A DNA stretch of 35,522 nt from a virus, in IMG/VR virus record IMGVR_UViG_3300002917_000005, positions 1-35,522 of that record, one strand, 5' to 3'. Made by a program: the position numbers and the translations under genes. The notes below the pieces were generated by a model. That model was not told the origin of the DNA and searched no databases. It worked only from the letters and a program-made list of their open reading frames with translations. Positions 29,181 to 35,522 of this stretch are shown here, piece by piece (position 1 is the first letter of the stretch; the number at the start of each line of letters is the position of its first letter).

Positions 29181-29696
29181 ATGATCACCAGCACCCAGCA
29201 AATCCCCGGCACCGGCGGCCGGGCGAACGGCGCCTTTGGCTACAACCGCCCCGAGATCCAGGACGCGCAGTTCAAGACGCCCTACGACTTCGCCGACCGC
29301 TGGCAGCTTTCGCGGCTCTGCGCCCGGCTCGGGATTGCGCACCGCGACGCCGAGCGCAAAGCCGTGCTGATCAACATGCTCATCAACGCCGAAGAGGCGG
29401 GGAAGATCGAGCATCAGCGCGCGCTGCAGATGCTCGATCAGATCATCCACGCGATGACACGCAAGCCGGAGCACGCGCCGATCCGCGAATTCGTGACGCT
29501 CGAAGCGCCGGATGTGGCCGTGCCCGCGCCCGCGCCGCCGGTGGCGCCGCCGTCGCCGGAAAGCGAGCTGTGGCGCTTCGCCAAGATGACGACCAAGGGT
29601 CTCATCGAGGAAGCCGGGAAGCTTGGTCTCAAGTTCAAGGGTACGGCGAGCCGCGACGAGGTCTTCGAGGCGCTGGAGAAGCACCTGAAGGGCTGA
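29181..29696 (+). CDS. Head-associated protein with C-terminal HeH/SAP-like fold
   Basis: 171 aa from ATG 29181, GGAGAG upstream. The N-terminal part (FKTPYDFADRWQLSRLCARL, then KIEHQRALQMLDQIIHAMTR) is helical. A Pro/Ala hinge (VAVPAPAPPVAPPSPESE) joins it to a C-terminal helix-extended loop-helix (MTTKGLIEEAGKLGLKFKGT, then ASRDEVFEALEKHLKG). That fold type resembles Rho-N/HeH domains which bind nucleic acid. It sits directly after the capsid and before the adaptor, so it may be a head-completion or DNA-contacting protein. The fold call is by pattern. Confidence 0.55.
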   Translation: MITSTQQIPGTGGRANGAFGYNRPEIQDAQFKTPYDFADRWQLSRLCARLGIAHRDAERKAVLINMLINAEEAGKIEHQRALQMLDQIIHAMTRKPEHAPIREFVTLEAPDVAVPAPAPPVAPPSPESELWRFAKMTTKGLIEEAGKLGLKFKGTASRDEVFEALEKHLKG

Positions 29697-29702
29697 CGCG
29701 GC

Positions 29703-29801
29703 ATGAACAACATGGCCGATCTCGGCGCGCTGCTGCTGTTCGGCGTGCCGATCCTGCTGATCGTCGCCCTGATCATCGCCTTCGTCTGGTGGCTGCTGTG
29801 A
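29703..29801 (+). CDS. Single-TM microprotein, 32 aa
   Basis: ATG 29703 to TGA 29801. The product MNNMADLGALLLFGVPILLI continues VALIIAFVWWLL: one long transmembrane helix with a tiny hydrophilic N-terminus. Its stop overlaps the GTG of the adaptor gene (GTGA), which favours real translation. Membrane proteins are unusual between capsid and tail genes; it may be involved in ejection, lysis timing or host membrane remodelling. Confidence 0.6.
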   Translation: MNNMADLGALLLFGVPILLIVALIIAFVWWLL

Positions 29802-30487
29802 GCTATCAGTTCCTCGACGGCGTCAACAAGGTCCTGGAGCGCCTGACCATCGTTCAGGGCGCCGACGGGCTGCTCACCTCGTTCACCGGCGACCCCCGGG
29901 CGAACGACATCAGCGTCTGCATCCAGGCGTGGAACGAAGTCGTCCAGGAGCTGGCCGATTCGGCCGACCTGCTGCCCGGCCTGACGGTGCAGGGGTCGCT
30001 GACGCCCGTGGCGACCCAGCGCGAGTATGCGATCCCGACGACCACGCCGCAGATGGAAATCGTCCGCACGGTCGTCAATCAAACCCGGCGGCTGCCGCTG
30101 CTGCCCTATCCGGGCGGCTTCCAGCAGATGATCATCGACCAGCCGGACCCGACGATCTTCATCGGCACGCCGATCCGCTGGTGCATCTCGGACGTGACCG
30201 GAAAAATCCGGTTCGACTTCACGCCGCAGACCGCCGATCAGTCGGATACCTATCAGGTGTATGGCGAGCCGCGCATCGCGCTCGCGAACACGACCGACAC
30301 ATTCCCGTTCACCGACACCGTCGTCGACCAGCTCATCGAAGGCGTCGCGCAGCGGTGGAAGCGGTCGCGCCGGCCGAGCGAATACGACGAAGCCGAATAT
30401 CAGCGCTCGCAGGCCGCCGCCATCCGCTGGATTCGCCGCGAGACGCCGCCGCAGAGCTACGGCCCGACACGGCGGCGGCGGAGATAG
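29798..30487 (+). CDS. Tail tubular protein A-like head-tail adaptor (T7 gp11 position)
   Basis: 229 aa from GTG 29798, coupled to the upstream microprotein. It begins VSYQFLDGVNKVLERLTIVQ, with a helical region containing IQAWNEVVQELADSADLLPG. A beta-type middle follows (VTGKIRFDFTPQTADQSDTY), then a C-terminal helix (DTVVDQLIEGVAQRWKRSRR, EYQRSQAAAIRWIRRE). This order of helix bundle, beta barrel and terminal helix, with VQxWNE-type sequence, matches podovirus gatekeeper/TubA proteins. It would bind the portal underside. A nozzle-like protein follows. Confidence 0.75.
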   Translation: MSYQFLDGVNKVLERLTIVQGADGLLTSFTGDPRANDISVCIQAWNEVVQELADSADLLPGLTVQGSLTPVATQREYAIPTTTPQMEIVRTVVNQTRRLPLLPYPGGFQQMIIDQPDPTIFIGTPIRWCISDVTGKIRFDFTPQTADQSDTYQVYGEPRIALANTTDTFPFTDTVVDQLIEGVAQRWKRSRRPSEYDEAEYQRSQAAAIRWIRRETPPQSYGPTRRRRR

Positions 30488-30491
30488 TCCC

Positions 30492-32156
30492 GTGACGGCG
30501 CAAAAGACAGGGCAGGCGCCGAACCCCGCGCTGGGGCAAAAGCAAGGCGACGTGCCGGCGATCACGATGCGGTTCGGCGGCGGCATGAACACCCGCGAGC
30601 TGGCCACCGATATCGACGACCGCGAGTGCGCCGACGGCAGCCAGAATTTCGGACTCGACCTGTTTTCGGCCGCGTTCTTTCCGCGGGCGCCGTTCGATCT
30701 CGTCGGCACGGCGCCGAACGGCCAGTCGATCAACGGCTTTGCCCAGCTGCAGAAACAGGACGGGACGCTGTCGACCCTGATCCAGGCCGGGACCGCGCTT
30801 TACAAGTGGGATGGCGTCAGCTTCACCAATATCGCCACGGTGCCCTTCGGGTCGAAGCTGCGGGGCGCCTATAACGCCAACTTCCCGGCGCTCAACAAGG
30901 TGCTGGTGACCGATCTGGCACTCCAGCAGGTCGTCTCGACCTGGGACGGCACAACGTTCGCGGCGCTGGCCCACAATCTCGGTGGCGGCGTCAACTTCTT
31001 CGCCAAATACAGCCTCGTCTCGAAAGAGCGCGCCTGGTTCGCCAACGTCACGGCGGGATCGGCGACACCGCATGTGATCCTGGCCTCGGCGGTTGGCGAC
31101 CCGACGAACCTCACGACCGCGAACAAGCCGTCGCTGTCGCTGGGCGTCGGCGATCCGTTCTTCGTCCAGACGCAGGACATGTCGCCGATCAACGGCTTCG
31201 CCGAGTTCCTGACCGATAAATACGTCTCGACGCAGCGCGGCTCACTGAACTTCATTCACGGCATCGACGGCCGCGACATGCAGATCGACCAGAAGTACCC
31301 GTTCATCGGGGCGGTCGGCGACGAGGCGATGACGTATATCGGCAACGACGTCGCCTATGGCCGCATGGGCCGGATCGAGACGATGTTCGGCACCATCAAC
31401 TACGGCGACGTCGAGACACAGGAGCTGAGCCGCGCCATTCAGAACAAGATCGCGGGCGTGACCGGCTGGACCCTGGTCTACGACCCGATCCTTTACCGGC
31501 TCTATTGCTTCCCGACCGGCGTCTCGCAGTGCTGGGTCTATTACAAGTCGATCACCGACGATTGGGTGAACCGCTATTACCGCAAGGACGGGCTGCCGAT
31601 CCGCTCCTCGGCATGGTCGCTGTGGACGACGGCGCATGCGCTGGCCTTTCAGCCGACAACGGCGTGGATGATGAAGCGCCCGCAGGACGGCCTCATCGGC
31701 GTCTACATGGGCGATGCCAACGGCAAAGTCTACCGCATGGAGGGCACGGGGGCCGGCGACGGCGGTTCGGTGAACATCACGGCGTCGCGACTCTCGAAGA
31801 TGATCGAGCTACCCGAGGGACAGGTTTTCGATGTTGAAGGATACGTCCGTTATCAGCAGCCCCTCGTCAGCTCCGCCCTCACTCTCACGCTCCAGCACAA
31901 CGGACGCCAAATCTTCGACCAGCCCATCACCATCGCGGCCCTCCAGTCCACGGCCGCCGGCAGCTTCTTCAACGACGGAAACACTTACTTTGGCGGCGGG
32001 AGCTACTTCAGCGCGGCGTTCACCGGCCGCGTCGCCCGCAACAAGTTCACCCTTGCCGGCGAATCCGACCTCTTCCAAATCTTCGCCACCGTCACCGGGA
32101 CCAACGCCTTCAACATCAACGAAATCGTCCTCAAGCTCAAAGTCAGCCGGTCTTAA
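30492..32156 (+). CDS. Tail tubular protein B-like nozzle (T7 gp12 position)
   Basis: 554 aa. GTG 30492 is five bases after the adaptor stop and starts VTAQKTGQAPN. The signature MRFGGGMNTRELATDIDDRE, then CADGSQNFGLD, resembles the start of podovirus nozzle proteins. The long beta-rich body (YKWDGVSFTNIATVPFGSKL, IGNDVAYGRMGRIETMFGTI, YYKSITDDWVNRYYRKDGLP) suggests a beta-propeller. The C-terminal third has DNA encoding a second long frame, a shadow. It should form the tail tip and contact the fibres. Confidence 0.78.
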   Translation: MTAQKTGQAPNPALGQKQGDVPAITMRFGGGMNTRELATDIDDRECADGSQNFGLDLFSAAFFPRAPFDLVGTAPNGQSINGFAQLQKQDGTLSTLIQAGTALYKWDGVSFTNIATVPFGSKLRGAYNANFPALNKVLVTDLALQQVVSTWDGTTFAALAHNLGGGVNFFAKYSLVSKERAWFANVTAGSATPHVILASAVGDPTNLTTANKPSLSLGVGDPFFVQTQDMSPINGFAEFLTDKYVSTQRGSLNFIHGIDGRDMQIDQKYPFIGAVGDEAMTYIGNDVAYGRMGRIETMFGTINYGDVETQELSRAIQNKIAGVTGWTLVYDPILYRLYCFPTGVSQCWVYYKSITDDWVNRYYRKDGLPIRSSAWSLWTTAHALAFQPTTAWMMKRPQDGLIGVYMGDANGKVYRMEGTGAGDGGSVNITASRLSKMIELPEGQVFDVEGYVRYQQPLVSSALTLTLQHNGRQIFDQPITIAALQSTAAGSFFNDGNTYFGGGSYFSAAFTGRVARNKFTLAGESDLFQIFATVTGTNAFNINEIVLKLKVSRS

Positions 32157-32223
32157 TAATCGCCTGGGCCGTAGCGGCCCGCGCCTGCGCTGGGCGCTGG
32201 CTCGCGCGGCGACGTCGCGGCCG

Positions 32224-32691
32224 ATGGTGACGGAGGACCTTCGCTACCTGTGGGCCGCCTACCGGGCGGGTGCGATCAAGGGCCTGCCGCCGGGCATCGA
32301 GACGAAAGAGTTCTGGCCGATCTTCACGCAGGGCATCGAGCTGATCCGGCCGGGCGCCGGCGTGACGACCTTGCTGGCGCGCACGGACCGCGGGGTGATC
32401 CCGGTCGGCTGGCTGATCGGCTGGCGCTATGCGCTGTCGAGCGGCCGGGCGATCGAAGTGGAAGCGATGTGGGCGCCGTGGGCGACGCCGCGCAACAAGC
32501 TCGAGGCCGTGGTCGCGTTTCTCTACCGGACGCGGACCGCGGCGCTGGTGCTGTGGTCATGCCGCAAGGCCGAAGCGCGCCTGTTCGAGCACGCGTGCCG
32601 CTACGGCGTTGCGCGCACGGTGGGCACGGTCAAGGACCTGTTTGGCGTCGGTGAGGACGCGCTCGTCTTTCAGTCGGTGGAGATCCGGTGA
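32224..32691 (+). CDS. GNAT-like virion-module protein
   Basis: 155 aa from ATG 32224; no good ribosome site, and the frame is open upstream to the nozzle gene, so the start is uncertain. The product VTEDLRYLWAAYRAGAIKGL includes a central strand region (GVIPVGWLIGWRYALSSGRA, IEVEAMWAPWATPRNKLEAV) and an ending CRKAEARLFEHACRYGVART. This follows the layout of degenerate GNAT folds such as T7 gp13 (DUF2833). A clear acetyl-CoA pyrophosphate loop (Q/RxxGxG/A) is not seen, so catalysis is doubtful. It is coupled to the hydroxylase-like gene (GTGA). Confidence 0.5.
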   Translation: MVTEDLRYLWAAYRAGAIKGLPPGIETKEFWPIFTQGIELIRPGAGVTTLLARTDRGVIPVGWLIGWRYALSSGRAIEVEAMWAPWATPRNKLEAVVAFLYRTRTAALVLWSCRKAEARLFEHACRYGVARTVGTVKDLFGVGEDALVFQSVEIR

Positions 32692-33254
32692 GGAACTTTC
32701 TCGCCATCGCGCACCTGGACACGTTCGACGTGGTCGCGGCGCTGCACCGCCGGCACCCGAAGCATTGGCGGCCGGTCGCCGCGCGCGGCGAGGTCGGGCA
32801 CCCCGAGATCGGGCTCGGCGCGTCGCTGCTGCTGCGCGGCCACGAGGGCATCACAAAGGAGAACTGGCTGCACGACCTGCCGGTGGTCGACCTGCCGGAC
32901 CTCAAGACATGGCCGTCGATGCAACTTCTGCTCAACCAGGCGCGTGACGCCGTCATGGCGAACGACATCGGCAAAACGCTGCTCAGCGGCGAGATGGCGC
33001 GCGCGATGGTCTCGCGGCTCGACCCCGGCTCGACGATCTTCTGGCATGTCGACGACGGCCCGTATCACAAGCGCACGGGCCGGTTCCACGCGGCGCTGGT
33101 CACCAACCCGGGGTGCTTCCTCTATTCGCAGGAGGAAATGCAGCACCTGCCGCAAGGCGTTCTTGCCTACTTCAACAACCATGTCCGGCACTGCGCCGCG
33201 AACTGGGGCCAGTACCCGCGCTGTCACCTGATCTTCGAGATGTACAAGAAATGA
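32688..33254 (+). CDS. Aspartyl/asparaginyl beta-hydroxylase-like dioxygenase
   Basis: 188 aa from GTG 32688, overlapping the upstream stop by four bases. The C-terminal 80 residues fit the AspH-type double-stranded beta-helix. The Fe ligands His120-x-Asp122 lie in STIFWHVDDGPYHKR, with Arg132-x-His134 in TGRFHAALVTN. A distal His168 lies in NNHVRHCAANWG and Arg178 in YPRCHLIFE would bind 2-oxoglutarate. These are all in family order. Such enzymes hydroxylate protein or peptide side chains. It is embedded between two GNAT-like genes within the tail operon, so a virion protein or host factor modified during assembly is a plausible target. That is inference. Confidence 0.7.
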   Translation: MRNFLAIAHLDTFDVVAALHRRHPKHWRPVAARGEVGHPEIGLGASLLLRGHEGITKENWLHDLPVVDLPDLKTWPSMQLLLNQARDAVMANDIGKTLLSGEMARAMVSRLDPGSTIFWHVDDGPYHKRTGRFHAALVTNPGCFLYSQEEMQHLPQGVLAYFNNHVRHCAANWGQYPRCHLIFEMYKK

Positions 33255-33730
33255 GCCTGTCGATCGCCTGGGAACCACTGGCGGGACTGCTCGACGACGG
33301 CCTCGCCGATCTCGTGCGTGCGCACTGGGAAGAAGTCGGCGTCCACAAGGACAAAATGCCGCTCGACGTGAACTGGAAAAAATATCAGGACCAGGAAGAC
33401 GCCCGCGTCCTGCGCATCCTGGCGGCGCGGCTCGACGACAAGCTGATCGGCTACAGCTCGTTCATCGTCGTCGGTGGGCATCTGCACTATTGGTCGACCC
33501 CACACGCGCACGGCGACGCGATCTATGTCGACAAGGCGCTGCGCCACACCGGAGCGGGGATTGCGCTGATCGACCGCGCGGAAACCGATCTCAAGGCGGA
33601 GTTCGCGCCGGGCTACGTGCGCATCCTCTATCACGACAAGGCGTTCCTCGAGTTCCTGGGTCCGGTGCTGAGGAAGCGCGGCTACACGCACCAGGAAAAC
33701 ATCTGGGACAAGATGGCGGGGGGCGCCTGA
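33251..33730 (+). CDS. GNAT-family acetyltransferase (T7 gp13-like position)
   Basis: 159 aa from ATG 33251, overlapping the upstream stop (ATGA). A GNAT-type core is visible: DKLIGYSSFIVVGGHLHYWS (strands 2-4), then AIYVDKALRHTGAGIALIDR with the acetyl-CoA loop Arg98-His-Thr-Gly-Ala-Gly103. The last strand comes near ILYHDKAFLEFLGPVLRKRG, followed by the typical YTHQENIWDKM end. T7 gp13, a small internal virion assembly protein in the same map position, is a DUF2833 GNAT-like protein. This may be its counterpart with a preserved cofactor site. The substrate is unknown. Confidence 0.65.
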   Translation: MSLSIAWEPLAGLLDDGLADLVRAHWEEVGVHKDKMPLDVNWKKYQDQEDARVLRILAARLDDKLIGYSSFIVVGGHLHYWSTPHAHGDAIYVDKALRHTGAGIALIDRAETDLKAEFAPGYVRILYHDKAFLEFLGPVLRKRGYTHQENIWDKMAGGA

Positions 33731-33731
33731 T

Positions 33732-34859
33732 ATGGGTGTCGTAGCGGGCCTCACGGCGGCGGCAGCGGCAGCGGCCACCGCCAATTCAGTCGACCAGATG
33801 GTCAGCGGCCCGAGCGGGGGAGGGGGCGGCGGCTTCATGCCGATGGGCGGCGGCAACGGCTCCCAGCAGCCGAATCTCGGCTCGGCGGCGGGCCAGCTCT
33901 GGGGCTTCATGAATCCGGCGACCAATGCGCTGTCGGGTCTCGGCATCGGCCCGGGCGCGTACCAGCCGATCAGCTCGCTCAATCTGACGACGCCGGGCTT
34001 CTCGAACGATCTCACGGTCAATAACGGCCGGTTGACCTCCAACCTGACGACCAACCCCAGCGACCCTTTCCAGGCATCGCTCACCGGGATCATGCAGAGC
34101 CTCGGCAACCTCTCGGCCAACGCGGGCTCGGCCGGCAATGCGTTCCTGCAGAACGTGCTGGGCACGAACCTCACCGGCGGCGGCTTGGCGCCGATCCTCG
34201 CACCACTGCAGCAGATCGAGATGGCGCGCCAGAAGGGTGTATCCGACATCCAGGGCACCCTCGCCGCGCGCGGCCTCGAAGGCTCCAGCTTCGCCACCAA
34301 CGCGCTGTCGGCCAACGATGCGCAGTTCGGACAGGCATCGGCGTCAGCGGCGCAGCAGCTCGCGCAAGGGCTGTTCTCGAATCAGCTCCAGACCTTGCAG
34401 CAACAGGGCAGTTTCATCAACCAACAGGCCGGTCTCGCGAATTCCGAGCTGGGCCGCGAGATTCAGCAGCTCCAGATTCAGGGCCAGATCGGCACGAGCC
34501 TGCAAAGTTCGCTGACGCAAAATTCAGCGTTCCTCTCTCAGTTGGCCGCGCGCGCGACGGCCGGCCAGGCGGCGGCGCTGACCAATTTGGGGCAGACGCT
34601 CGGCACGAACCTCACCAGCTCGCTCGGCCTCGGCAGCCTCGGCGGCGGCCCGCTCGGCGGCGCGCTGCAAAGTCTGCTCGGCATCGGCGGCTCCAACCCA
34701 CCGCAGGCCCTCGTCGACCAGCTCAATCAGATTCAGCAGAGCCCGGCGAGCTGGAACTGGAACGGCTTCGACCAGGGCGGCGCGGCAGCGCTCAGCCAGC
34801 CGTCGGTCGGGCTTGACGGCACGGTCCTGCCGGGCGCCTTCGGGGAGATGCCGCAATGA
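33732..34859 (+). CDS. Internal virion protein, Gly/Gln-rich (T7 gp14 position)
   Basis: 375 aa from ATG 33732. The N-terminus is Ala-rich and hydrophobic (GVVAGLTAAAAAAATANSVD). A poly-Gly stretch with GFMPMGGGNG follows. The middle and C-terminal parts are Gln/Asn/Leu-rich helical repeats (LQQIEMARQKGVSDIQGTLA, QLAQGLFSNQLQTLQQQGSF, INQQAGLANSELGREIQQLQ). Such composition, with a membrane-interacting N-terminus, is typical of ejection proteins that form a channel across the envelope. It overlaps the next gene by four bases (ATGA-type). No enzymatic motif. Confidence 0.6.
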   Translation: MGVVAGLTAAAAAAATANSVDQMVSGPSGGGGGGFMPMGGGNGSQQPNLGSAAGQLWGFMNPATNALSGLGIGPGAYQPISSLNLTTPGFSNDLTVNNGRLTSNLTTNPSDPFQASLTGIMQSLGNLSANAGSAGNAFLQNVLGTNLTGGGLAPILAPLQQIEMARQKGVSDIQGTLAARGLEGSSFATNALSANDAQFGQASASAAQQLAQGLFSNQLQTLQQQGSFINQQAGLANSELGREIQQLQIQGQIGTSLQSSLTQNSAFLSQLAARATAGQAAALTNLGQTLGTNLTSSLGLGSLGGGPLGGALQSLLGIGGSNPPQALVDQLNQIQQSPASWNWNGFDQGGAAALSQPSVGLDGTVLPGAFGEMPQ

Positions 34860-35522
34860 CCGACATGACGGGCGGCGGCGCCGGTGCGGCCGAGGCATAC
34901 AGCCAGATCCAGGACCGCGGCCTGCGGCTGTTCCAGCTCCAGCAGGAAGGCCAGTACCGGACCCAGGAACTCGGGATGCGGGCGCAGGAGATCATGCACC
35001 AGAACGCGGTGCTGATGCACCAGACGGCGCAGCAGCAATACGCAGCCTTCCATCAGATCGGCGAGGACTGGCGGAAGCTGCTGCCGACCTATGTGCAGAA
35101 TCAGCCCGAGGCGATCTTCGACCCGAACAAGCCGCAGACGGCCGCCGTGATCAACAACCTGATGACACATGCGACCCAGGAAGCCGGCTCGTTCACCAAC
35201 GCCTATGGCGGCGAGTTCAAGACGAACCTGACCACGGTGATGAACTCGTATCTGGCGCCGCTGCAGCTGACGCCGACCAAGGTCAGCGAGGCGATGACCG
35301 AGGCCATCGTGAAGCGCGTTGCCGTCGAAACCGGGCTGAAGTTGAACGTGCCGACGCTCGAGGGCCAGGCCAAGGGCGAAAGCGCTCTTGCCGAGGCGCA
35401 GGGCGGCGGCGCGCGCGCGACCGGGATGAACACGGCCGCGCGCGAAGAGAACACGCCGCAGAGACTTGAGCCGACGCAGCGGCTAGAAACCGTTCCGCCG
35501 GGCAGCCTGCCAGGATCGGTGC
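34856..35522 (+). CDS. Internal virion (ejection) protein, N-terminal part, runs off the window end
   Basis: ATG 34856 overlaps the upstream stop. The frame is open to the last base, and with the terminal seven bases collapsed it continues in frame at base 1 for 353 more residues. The N-terminus is Gly-rich. The next 110 residues are Gln-rich coiled coil (SQIQDRGLRLFQLQQEGQYR, LMHQTAQQQYAAFHQIGEDW) followed by helices to about residue 190. A low-complexity linker begins near TPQRLEPTQRLETVPPG. It lies in the T7 gp15 position among inner-core proteins. Function inferred from context. Confidence 0.6.
   Translation, partial: MTDMTGGGAGAAEAYSQIQDRGLRLFQLQQEGQYRTQELGMRAQEIMHQNAVLMHQTAQQQYAAFHQIGEDWRKLLPTYVQNQPEAIFDPNKPQTAAVINNLMTHATQEAGSFTNAYGGEFKTNLTTVMNSYLAPLQLTPTKVSEAMTEAIVKRVAVETGLKLNVPTLEGQAKGESALAEAQGGGARATGMNTAAREENTPQRLEPTQRLETVPPGSLPGSV

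Noticed and set aside
29438-30733. 431-codon minus-strand open frame
   Set aside because: Spans several coupled + strand genes and has no ribosome site or motif.

Overview
The window looks like a complete, GC-rich, temperate podovirus-type phage genome from an alphaproteobacterial host, probably Hyphomicrobiales. The first seven bases repeat the last seven (tcggtgc). Collapsing that overlap joins the open frame running off the right end to the open frame entering at base 1, giving one gene of about 573 codons and a circle of about 35,515 bp. The host guess rests on GC3-biased codons, a GapR/DUF2312-like protein, a DUF6362-like protein and a tRNA-Pro att site; no host DNA is visible.

Virion module (23.6 kb to the right end, continuing at base 1 to 4.7 kb, + strand). 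The order is large terminase, portal, an overlapping small gene, scaffold, N4-gp56-type capsid, head-tail adaptor, nozzle-like protein, three enzyme-like genes, three ejection-type proteins and a tail fibre. From portal to fibre this is T7-like gene order. There is no T7-type RNA polymerase and no replication gene. The enzyme-like genes (GNAT-like, Asp/Asn beta-hydroxylase-like, GNAT) sit where T7 gp13 would be. Lysis genes follow at 5.2-6.8 kb: two membrane proteins, a SleB-type hydrolase and a 3TM holin.

Lysogeny and accessory region (6.8-16.5 kb). A set of mainly minus-strand small secreted or membrane genes (morons) leads to an XRE-type regulator. This faces a small + gene across a promoter carrying three GTCATTGAC repeats at 16-bp spacing. 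Next come an IS1380-like transposase remnant, an att core identical in form to the 3' half of tRNA-Pro(GGG), the tyrosine integrase and a convergent Xis-like gene. Several small DNA-binding or zinc-ribbon proteins follow.

Minus-strand anti-restriction operon (16.5-19.3 kb). One promoter at about 19.26 kb reads leftward through five genes, including an ArdC-type protein. Four transcript leaders share the same two-hairpin RNA element: a CGGGCA..AGGYCCG stem-loop with covarying lower stems, then a GGGC..GCCC stem holding the Shine-Dalgarno sequence in its loop. A further hairpin follows the upstream stop codon in all three internal gaps. This repeated leader is the strongest candidate for a new regulatory system here.

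Packaging-proximal region (19.3-23.6 kb, + strand). It holds the small terminase, several small proteins, a fibre- or decoration-like protein and a glycosyltransferase-like protein, and then the large terminase. All calls are by eye; no database search was run.
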